Shown here one piece after another: positions 1 to 5,044 of a DNA stretch of 5,604 nucleotides. The position numbers were made by a program, and so were the translations under genes. Every line of letters starts with the position of its first letter. The first letter of the stretch is position 1. The notes below the pieces were generated by a model. That model was not told the origin of the DNA and did no database searches. It saw nothing but the letters and a program-made list of their open reading frames with translations. The stretch is from Deltaproteobacteria bacterium (GTDB lineage: Bacteria > Desulfobacterota > DSM-4660 > Desulfatiglandales > Desulfatiglandaceae), in contig JAFDAP010000142.1 of NCBI GenBank assembly GCA_019313765.1, forward strand, positions 1-5,604. The letters are read 5' to 3'.

Positions 1-444
1 GAAAAACACCTTCGTCGCTGTTGGGATAAAGAGGTTTACTGGAAGGATGCTTACAAGGGTGCGAGTGCTGACATATTTTTCCTCACCCCTATGGAAAAGG
101 CCTCAACTTTTATCACCGCACTAAAGGAAGAAGCATTAAATGCTCCCTGCCCTGCCGATGATATTGGAATCTATCTGCAACCAATAGAAAATGGCAGGGT
201 CTGTTACCTTGAATTTACTATCCCCTATAATCCAGAAGATGTCGTTGAATGTGATCTCATCAAAAAATTATACAAATCTGCCAGTGAAAGGATGTATGCC
301 CTGGGAGCTCACTTCACCAGGGCTTACGGCATCTGGTCTGATATGGTTTACGGAAGGAATGCCCTGCAATATCAAACAGCAAAGATGATTAAGGAAACGC
401 TTGACCCTAATAACATAATGAATCCTGGTAAACTCGGATTCTAA
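1..444 (+). CDS. FAD-linked oxidase, C-terminal part (5' partial)
   Basis: Frame 1 is open from the first base of the window to TAA at 442-444, giving 147 residues with no start in view; the ATG at 91 is internal because coding similarity continues upstream of it. The sequence ends with LDPNNIMNPGKLGF, the hallmark C-terminus of the FAD-linked oxidase C domain of the VAO/PCMH flavoprotein superfamily (GlcD, D-lactate dehydrogenase and 4-cresol dehydrogenase relatives). Preceding pieces such as RAYGIWSDMVYG and GIYLQPIENGRVCYLEF fit the substrate-binding (cap) domain of the same fold. The FAD-binding domain would lie to the left of the window. The next gene starts 21 bp downstream and encodes a CCG-domain Fe-S protein, so the pair is probably one operon forming a flavin plus iron-sulfur dehydrogenase. 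The C-terminus can be aligned with that of the second oxidase at 2163, but the two are clearly diverged. The substrate is unknown; a 2-hydroxyacid is the family default. Confidence 0.9.
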   Translation, partial: EKHLRRCWDKEVYWKDAYKGASADIFFLTPMEKASTFITALKEEALNAPCPADDIGIYLQPIENGRVCYLEFTIPYNPEDVVECDLIKKLYKSASERMYALGAHFTRAYGIWSDMVYGRNALQYQTAKMIKETLDPNNIMNPGKLGF

Positions 445-452
445 TCAAAATT

Positions 453-458
453 AAGGAG
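453..458 (+). promoter_or_regulatory. Ribosome binding site for the first Fe-S protein
   Basis: AAGGAG lies 7 bases before the ATG at 466 and fixes that start. It sits within the 21-bp gap after the upstream oxidase, supporting co-transcription without an intervening promoter. Confidence 0.75.
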
Positions 459-465
459 TACTGCT

Positions 466-1728
466 ATGAGTCTTGAAAAATACAGATGGGATCTGGTGAA
501 TTGTGAGCGTTGTTCCATGTGTAAATGGGTTCATCCCTGGAGCGTGAAGAGTAAGGAGAGGGCACCACTTTGTCCATCAATGAAAAAATATAAGTATGAT
601 GCTTATTCCGCTCAGGGACGATTCGATCTTGCCAGGGCACTTCTCGAAGGAGAAATAGAACTTACCCCTAAAGCGCTTGAGGTGATCTATACCTGTACCT
701 TATGTGGTGCATGTGATGTCACCTGTAAATTTACCCGCGATATGGAGCCCCTTGAGATATTGCATGAACTGCGCAAATATGTGGTCGACCAGGGAAAAGG
801 ACCACTCCAGGGACATATGCCCGCAGTTGACAGCATTCGAAAAAATGATAATCCCTGGTTACAACCCCGTACCAGACGCGGGCACTGGGCACGAAAACTC
901 AAAGTAAAAGATCTCAATAAGGAAAAGGCAGAGGTACTCTATTTTGCCGGATGCACTTATTCCTATAATGCCAATCTGCAAAAAGTCGCTCAATCAACTG
1001 TCCGCATTATGCAGGAAGCAGGTGTAGATGTGGGAATCCTCGGTAATAATGAAAGCTGCTGCGCAAGTCCTGTTTTGAAAGTCGGTATGTCCGATCTATT
1101 CCACGAAATCGCAAAGAAAAATATCCAGAGGTTCAATGATCTGGGGGTAAAAAAAGTAGTAACATCCTGCGCCGGTTGTTACGGTGTTTTTCAGAGTCAG
1201 TATCCTGCTGTAGGTGAAATGAAATTTGAGGTCTTGCACAGCGTAGAGATTATCGAACAGCTTATACAGGATAAAAAATTGAAATTTAACAAGAGCGTTC
1301 CCATGAAAGTCACCTGGCATGATCCCTGCCATACCGGAAGAGGTGGGGAAAAACAAAATTTATGGGAAGGGGAGAGAATCAAGTGGGGGTTGTCAGACCC
1401 TCCTCGTGAGAGAAATTTCGGTTCTGATGGGGTTTTTGATGCGCCTCGAAATGTATTGAATGCTCTGCCAGGCATAGAGTTAATCGAGATGGAAAGGATA
1501 AGGGAGTTCTCCTGGTGCTGTGGCGCTGGCGGAGGGGTAAAATCGGCCTTCCCCGAGTTTGCCGTGGAGTCTGCGCTGGAGCGTATCGATGAGGCAAAGG
1601 CAACAGGTGCAGAGGCACTGGTAACCTCATGCCCCTGGTGTGAGTCAAACTTTGCTGATGCCATTATAGCAGATGGAGGTAAAATCAAACTGTTCAGCTT
1701 AGTTGAGTTAATAGAAAAAGCGCTCTAA
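466..1728 (+). CDS. CCG-domain (Fe-S)-binding oxidoreductase subunit, HdrD/GlpC/GlcF-like
   Basis: A 420-residue electron-transfer protein, probably the iron-sulfur partner of the upstream FAD-linked oxidase. The N-terminal ferredoxin-like region has Cys13, 16, 19 and, after a long spacer, Cys36-Pro; the second set is Cys77, 80, 83, 87 (CTLCGACDVTC). These would hold two [4Fe-4S] clusters. Two CCG (DUF224) domains follow. The first has Cys163, Cys198-Cys199 and Cys235/238 (CAGC). The second has HDPCH (Cys288), WCCGAGGG (Cys351-352) and CPWC (Cys389/392). In HdrB/HdrD such motifs bind noncubane [4Fe-4S] clusters. Two points are odd: the first domain reads CCAS instead of CCGS, and the second has 62 residues between HDPC and CCG, against 35 in the protein at 3620, with extra sequence around residues 292-318. 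The length is normal for the family. There is no signal peptide or membrane segment, so it is cytoplasmic or membrane-associated through partners. Electron acceptor unknown. Confidence 0.93.
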   Translation: MSLEKYRWDLVNCERCSMCKWVHPWSVKSKERAPLCPSMKKYKYDAYSAQGRFDLARALLEGEIELTPKALEVIYTCTLCGACDVTCKFTRDMEPLEILHELRKYVVDQGKGPLQGHMPAVDSIRKNDNPWLQPRTRRGHWARKLKVKDLNKEKAEVLYFAGCTYSYNANLQKVAQSTVRIMQEAGVDVGILGNNESCCASPVLKVGMSDLFHEIAKKNIQRFNDLGVKKVVTSCAGCYGVFQSQYPAVGEMKFEVLHSVEIIEQLIQDKKLKFNKSVPMKVTWHDPCHTGRGGEKQNLWEGERIKWGLSDPPRERNFGSDGVFDAPRNVLNALPGIELIEMERIREFSWCCGAGGGVKSAFPEFAVESALERIDEAKATGAEALVTSCPWCESNFADAIIADGGKIKLFSLVELIEKAL

Positions 1729-1747
1729 GCACATTATTCATCCCCCT

Positions 1748-1771
1748 AGTTCAATAACGAAGTGCAACACA
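1748..1771 (+). repeat. Probable left terminal inverted repeat of an IS30-family element
   Basis: The stretch containing AACGAAGTGCAACAC lies just upstream of the transposase remnant. IS30-family ends commonly carry a GTTGCACTTC-type sequence, which is the reverse complement of what is seen here. No matching right end occurs in the window, so the outer boundary is approximate and the assignment rests on position plus remembered family resemblance. Confidence 0.45.
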
Positions 1772-1796
1772 GAGGAGAATAGGGTATCCTTTGTGT

Positions 1797-1934
1797 ATGA
1801 AAAAAACATATAAACAACTAACCGCTGATGAGCGGGACAAAATTGCAATATTTATGGTCAGAGGGTTCAATTTAAACAACATAGCCCGAATGCTTGGGCG
1901 TAACCGGAGCACCATCAGCCAGTATGGATTGTAA
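1797..1934 (+). pseudogene. IS30-family transposase, N-terminal remnant
   Basis: The frame from ATG 1797 to TAA 1932 encodes 45 residues beginning MKKTYKQLTADERDKI and containing NIARMLGRNRSTIS. This is the N-terminal helix-turn-helix of IS30-family transposases (typical form: YKQLT.EER..I, then IA..LGRS.STISRE). Full-length IS30 transposases are roughly 300-380 residues, so the whole DDE catalytic part is missing. Similarity ends at about STIS-Q (near base 1922), after which the reading frame runs into the biotinyl-domain fossil and stops. The right end of the element is absent. It is therefore a dead element, and the sharp loss suggests a deletion running from inside the element into the neighbouring gene. 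It was too short to be recognised as a long reading frame. Confidence 0.85.
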
Positions 1935-2105
1935 CATGATAATTGACTACAAGACAAAAGAAGGAGGCTAAATCAAATCGGGAGATGTGGTGGTTATGCT
2001 TGAGGCAATGAAGATGGAAAACTCCTTAACTTCCCCTGCTGACGGGTGGTTAAAAAGGTAAGGTTTCATGCCGGCTCTTCTGTAAAGAAGGATGATGTAC
2101 CCTGA
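1924..2105 (+). pseudogene. Biotin carboxyl carrier (biotinyl) domain, decayed fragment
   Basis: In the frame of base 1924 the translation reads IIDYKTKEGG, stop (TAA 1969-1971), then IKSGDVVVMLEAMKMEN and SLTSPADGWLK. This matches the carrier domain of biotin-dependent carboxylases and decarboxylases, with the lysine of EAMKMEN (codon 2011-2013) as the biotinylation site. The reading then hits TAA 2059, but one frame over it continues VRFHAGSSVKKDDVP and ends at TGA 2103. The shift lies in an A run at 2052-2056 and fits the loss of one A. The residues on both sides of the internal stop align without a gap to the usual KVKEGDxVKSGD pattern, so the stop replaces one codon. The domain thus carries a nonsense codon and a frameshift, and its upstream part is gone at the IS30 junction. 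It would have belonged to a free BCCP or to the tail of an oxaloacetate, methylmalonyl-CoA or glutaconyl-CoA decarboxylase-type protein; which one cannot be told. Confidence 0.85.
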
Positions 2106-2153
2106 ACTCTGCTATCGTGATCAATCTTTAGATTCTGAAGGTACAGCAACATT

Positions 2154-2159
2154 AAGAGG
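2154..2159 (+). promoter_or_regulatory. Ribosome binding site of the second FAD oxidase; start-deciding
   Basis: AAGAGG lies 3 bases before ATG 2163 and 6 bases before the adjacent ATG 2166. The spacing favours the second ATG, which would shorten the protein by one residue. No convincing promoter was found in the 57 bases between the biotinyl fossil and this gene, although an interrupted palindrome AATCT-TT-AGATT lies at 2123-2134. Confidence 0.5.
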
Positions 2160-2162
2160 CTA

Positions 2163-3623
2163 ATGATGCATTCAAAAAAGTTACTGGAATTATTGCAAGA
2201 AATTGTAGGAAAAGAGTTCGTAACCACTGACCGATTTGCCACATTTGCCTATTTAAAGGATGCCAGCAACTTCGGCGGTACGCATGCTGCGGGTGTAGTA
2301 CGGCCCGGTTCAACAGAAGAAGTGGCGCTGATACTGTCACTTGCCAACAGACAAAGAATCCCTGTGGTTATACGGGGCGGCGGCGCAAGTATCTACGGGC
2401 AGCCCGAAGGGGTTCCGGGGCACAACCTGCTGCTGGATATGACCCGCATGAATAACGTTAAGGAAATAAATCCCCGAAGCATGACTGTGACAGCCCAAGC
2501 CGGCATCATCATGAGCAAGCTTGAGCTGGCCTGCCGCAGGGAGGGATTTTATATTTTTACCCCGTTTGTGCCGAACCACATTGTTTCGCTGGGTGGCTGG
2601 ATGTCCGGGGTTGCCGGCAGCGCCGGTCTGTGGAAGGACATCATTAGCATGACCGTGGTCCTGGCAGACGGTACCGTCGTTACGACAGGGGGCGGACCGG
2701 GGACGAACAGGCACCAGCCGCTGGCGTACAACCGCACGCTGGGGGGGCCGGACTTTACGGGCCTTTTTACTGGCGATGGCGGGTCTTTCGGCATCAAGAC
2801 CGAATCCACGGTCCGCATCAGAAAATATCCGCCACTCGTGCGCGCCGGCATTATGGAGTTTGCTACCCTGGAAAACGTCCTGGCCATGATGGAGAGGCAC
2901 GTACAGCGCGACACGTCTTTTCCTTTTGATGCCCTGCTGGTTTTTGGTGCCGGCGCCATGGAAAATTTTGCAGTCGGCACGGAAGACGTCAAGGCATTTA
3001 CCGTCCAGAGAATGGCAATGGGCTACAGCAGCGATGAACTGGATTGCAGGCTTGCGGCTTTCCATGCAGATGCCCAAGAACTTGGAGGAACCAGTAACCC
3101 TGCCCTTGAGGCCATGGCGGCTGCCATGGAAGCATCTGCCGGCACAGAAGGTGATCCGGGCATGGACTGGATGGCACTGTTCAACGGATTCGGCAGAGCA
3201 GCCTGGCTTCCCTTTACTCTTCCCAGGGAGGGCTTTGCCGACGTATATCATCAGTTGCTGGCATGGCGGGAGGAACGCAGGCGGGCAGCGGATGAGCGGG
3301 GATACCGGTGCAATGCAACCTGGGAATTTTTTACAGTAATCGATCAGAGTACAATTATAGGTGAAATGGACGTTTTTTTTGAGGAAACACACGAGCCCGG
3401 ACTGCAGGCCTATGCACGGGACCTGATGCGTGATTTCCAGGAATATGCACACCGGCTCGGGTCAATTGATGTCTACAACCAGGGATTCATGGCGGATCTG
3501 AATGCTACCTGCTGGTCTGCGGGATTTAAGGCTCTGTTTCAAACGGTTAAAACATCACTTGATCCCAACAATATTTTAAACCCGGGGCTCTGGACAGATC
3601 TCAGAAAAGACCCGGAAGGATGA
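2163..3623 (+). CDS. FAD-binding oxidase (GlcD/D-lactate dehydrogenase-like, VAO/PCMH family)
   Basis: A 486-residue flavoprotein, complete and of normal family length. The PCMH-type FAD-binding domain covers about residues 30-220. It includes PVVIRGGGASIYGQPEG (from residue 67), corresponding to the pyrophosphate-binding loop, and GGWMSGVAGSAGLWKD (from residue 144), the second flavin-contacting segment. GGPDFTGLFTGDGGSFGI then leads to the end of the domain. The remainder is the FAD-linked oxidase C-terminal substrate domain, ending LDPNNILNPGLW (residues 466-477). There is no signal peptide, membrane segment or iron-sulfur motif. The downstream Fe-S gene overlaps it by ATGA, so the two are translationally coupled and probably form one enzyme. 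Homologous enzymes oxidise 2-hydroxyacids such as glycolate or D-lactate; in anaerobes some act with electron-transferring flavoproteins, but no etf genes are in view. The middle of the gene is much richer in G+C (about 66% by hand count at 2581-2760) than its neighbours. The substrate is not inferable. Confidence 0.93.
   Translation: MMHSKKLLELLQEIVGKEFVTTDRFATFAYLKDASNFGGTHAAGVVRPGSTEEVALILSLANRQRIPVVIRGGGASIYGQPEGVPGHNLLLDMTRMNNVKEINPRSMTVTAQAGIIMSKLELACRREGFYIFTPFVPNHIVSLGGWMSGVAGSAGLWKDIISMTVVLADGTVVTTGGGPGTNRHQPLAYNRTLGGPDFTGLFTGDGGSFGIKTESTVRIRKYPPLVRAGIMEFATLENVLAMMERHVQRDTSFPFDALLVFGAGAMENFAVGTEDVKAFTVQRMAMGYSSDELDCRLAAFHADAQELGGTSNPALEAMAAAMEASAGTEGDPGMDWMALFNGFGRAAWLPFTLPREGFADVYHQLLAWREERRRAADERGYRCNATWEFFTVIDQSTIIGEMDVFFEETHEPGLQAYARDLMRDFQEYAHRLGSIDVYNQGFMADLNATCWSAGFKALFQTVKTSLDPNNILNPGLWTDLRKDPEG
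3614..3620 (+). promoter_or_regulatory. Ribosome binding site inside the upstream gene; start-deciding
   Basis: GGAAGGA abuts ATG 3620 but stands 8 bases before the in-frame ATG 3629. The second spacing is the normal one, so translation of the Fe-S protein may really begin at 3629 with MGRKVMKE, three codons later. The overlapping ATGA at 3620-3623 would still permit termination-reinitiation. Confidence 0.5.
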
Positions 3624-4846
3624 TTACCATGGGCAGAAAAGTGATGAAGGAGCTGGAAAAGGTCAGGCGTTATATTTACAACTGCAGAAAATGCGGGGTC
3701 TGTGTGAGTAAGGTTACCGGCGGGGTTCCCTATGTGTGTCCGGTGAAAGAGTCCACTGCGGGGTTTGATCATTTTTCTTCCAGGGGAAAAACCATTATTG
3801 CCCAGGGGCTGCTCGAAGGAGAGATTGAACCCTCTCAAGAATTGGCTGAAGTTATATTTAGCTGCACGTTATGCGGTAATTGCATGACACAGTGCGGCAG
3901 TATCAATCAGGATACAGGTGAGGCACTCGTTGACACAAACAAAATTGTTGAGGCAATGCGGGCAGATTTTTTAGAGAACCATCCAGAATGGATTGACCCT
4001 GCATACGAGAGCGTACTGCACTCTACCCGTCAGTATAATAACCCTTGGGGCCTTCCAAGGACGGCAAAAGAGAAGTGGGCAAAAAAGATGAAACTAAAAA
4101 ATGCTCGAAAGGAACCCGCCCCTGTGCTGCTTTTTATTGGATGTACAATGGCTTCCAGTCAGGAACTTTCTCCACGGGCACGTAAGGCTGCTGAAATAAT
4201 GGGCAAGGCAAGTGTTGATTTTGCTATTCTGGGTAAGGATGAACCCTGCTGCGGAAGCGTACAAAAAAGAATTGGTGATCTAGAACTTGCCTCTGAAATG
4301 ATGGAAGAAAATGTCAACCTGTTTAACAGTCTCGGCTGTGAGACGATTGTCACGCTGTGTGCGGGTTGTGCCAATATGCTAAAAAATGACTATAGAGAGA
4401 CTAAAGAAAAATTAAAGCCCAGGGTTTTACATATAGTTGAATTTCTCCCAAAACTGATTACAGAGGAAAAACTTCAGTTAGTTAGCAAGAATTCTCTCAA
4501 AGTATCCTACCACGACCCATGCCATCTGGGGAGGCACATGGGCGTTTATGATGAACCCCGGGCCATCCTCGATGCCTTACCGGGTGTTGACGTGATAGAA
4601 AGACCGGCCACGAAAGAAAACACAATCTGCTGTGGTGCCGGTGGCGGGATGCGGATTTTTGCATCAGGTTCTCTTGCGGAAAAAATCGGTCAAACAACAG
4701 TACAATCTGCTATTGAGGTGGGGGCAGAAGCTCTTGTTACCGCATGTCCATTCTGTGAAATGAATCTTGAAGCTGCCGCTAGAAATCCAAAAAACCAAAT
4801 CCCTGTTTATGATATTATTGATTTGGTTTATGAAGCACTCAAGTGA
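3620..4846 (+). CDS. CCG-domain (Fe-S)-binding oxidoreductase subunit, HdrD/GlpC/GlcF-like (second copy)
   Basis: A 408-residue iron-sulfur protein, paralogous to the one at 466 and the probable partner of the flavoprotein it overlaps. The N-terminal cluster sites are Cys22, 25, 28 with Cys40-Pro, and Cys82, 85, 88, 92 (CTLCGNCMTQC). The first CCG domain has Cys175, Cys210-Cys211 (CCGS) and Cys247/250 (CAGC). The second has HDPCH (Cys301), Cys337-338 (CCGAGGG) and Cys376/379 (CPFC). All expected ligands of two [4Fe-4S] cubanes and two noncubane-type clusters are present, with family-like spacing of 34-37 residues between the cysteine groups. It is soluble, with no membrane helix, so electrons must go to a partner encoded elsewhere. 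The family includes GlcF (glycolate oxidase), GlpC (anaerobic glycerol-3-phosphate dehydrogenase) and HdrD. A start at ATG 3629 or 3644 is possible; the ribosome binding site favours 3629. Base composition falls to about 31% G+C at 4381-4500. Confidence 0.93.
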   Translation: MITMGRKVMKELEKVRRYIYNCRKCGVCVSKVTGGVPYVCPVKESTAGFDHFSSRGKTIIAQGLLEGEIEPSQELAEVIFSCTLCGNCMTQCGSINQDTGEALVDTNKIVEAMRADFLENHPEWIDPAYESVLHSTRQYNNPWGLPRTAKEKWAKKMKLKNARKEPAPVLLFIGCTMASSQELSPRARKAAEIMGKASVDFAILGKDEPCCGSVQKRIGDLELASEMMEENVNLFNSLGCETIVTLCAGCANMLKNDYRETKEKLKPRVLHIVEFLPKLITEEKLQLVSKNSLKVSYHDPCHLGRHMGVYDEPRAILDALPGVDVIERPATKENTICCGAGGGMRIFASGSLAEKIGQTTVQSAIEVGAEALVTACPFCEMNLEAAARNPKNQIPVYDIIDLVYEALK

Positions 4847-4879
4847 TGAATTTTTCTGTGGCAGTTTTGGGATACGTTT

Positions 4880-4893
4880 AGGAGGAAATAATG
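4880..4893 (+). promoter_or_regulatory. Consensus ribosome binding site and ATG without a surviving gene
   Basis: AGGAGG (4880-4885) is followed 5 bases later by ATG 4891, the best-formed translation start in the window, 34 bp after the second Fe-S gene. The frame encodes only MVDNGVSE before TGA 4915-4917. It marks where a third operon gene probably began. Confidence 0.55.
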
Positions 4894-5044
4894 GTTGATA
4901 ATGGGGTAAGTGAATGATAACGGAGGAATTTGAAAAAGTGGTGGAAAATTTGTGCAGCGAAGAGACTCCTTCACGGCCCACCAATCAAATTAAGAACTTA
5001 GTGACTTCGCTGAGTCTTTTTTTGTGGAGCTATGAGTGGTATGT
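4891..5044 (+). pseudogene. Possible eroded gene start downstream of the redox operon (unrecognised)
   Basis: After the orphan ribosome binding site the frame MVDNGVSE ends in TGA, and a second ATG at 4914 overlaps that stop as ATGA. The second frame begins MITEEFEKVVENLCSEETPS, which looks like the charged, helical start of a real protein. It then runs through the inverted repeats and T tract near 5000, becomes protein-like nonsense, overlaps the convergent ATPase gene and stops at 5120. I read this as the first 20-30 codons of a lost gene, with one frameshift joining the two pieces. I do not recognise the family. It could instead be a short leader peptide ahead of the hairpins, or a genuine 68-residue protein, both less likely. 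Confidence 0.3.
4992..5023 (+). terminator. Probable rho-independent terminator of the redox operon
   Basis: AAGAACTTAG (4992-5001) can pair with CTGAGTCTT (5010-5018), with one bulged A, one G-U pair and an 8-base loop. The stem is followed by the rest of a run of seven T (5017-5023). The stem is not GC-rich. A competing long-range stem, 4955-4962 (CAGCGAAG) with 5005-5012 (CTTCGCTG), uses the same right arm. The position, 22 bases before the end of the convergent gene, is right for an operon terminator. Confidence 0.5.

Noticed and set aside
1197..1688. A 163-codon - strand frame opposite the first Fe-S gene
   Set aside because: Antisense shadow of the CCG domains; low-complexity Ser/Pro-rich translation with no recognisable motif.
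1943..1974. TTGACT resembling a -35 box followed by TAAATC
   Set aside because: The spacing is 20 bases and the -10 matches only 3 of 6 positions; the bases are explained as codons of the biotinyl fossil.
1960..1998. AAGGAGGC followed by in-frame ATG 1996 as a possible restarted small biotinyl protein
   Set aside because: The nearest ATG is about 28 bases away, and the frame would still end at the frameshift (TAA 2059), leaving a fragment too short to fold as a biotinyl domain.
2123..2134. Interrupted palindrome AATCT-TT-AGATT as an operator
   Set aside because: A 5-bp AT-rich arm is expected by chance; there is no supporting promoter or second copy.
2337..3452. A 371-codon open frame on the - strand opposite the second FAD oxidase
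   Set aside because: It lies wholly inside a gene with unmistakable family motifs, shows no coherent domain (rich in Cys, His, Arg and Pro as antisense of GC-rich coding sequence), and has no good ribosome binding site that I can see.
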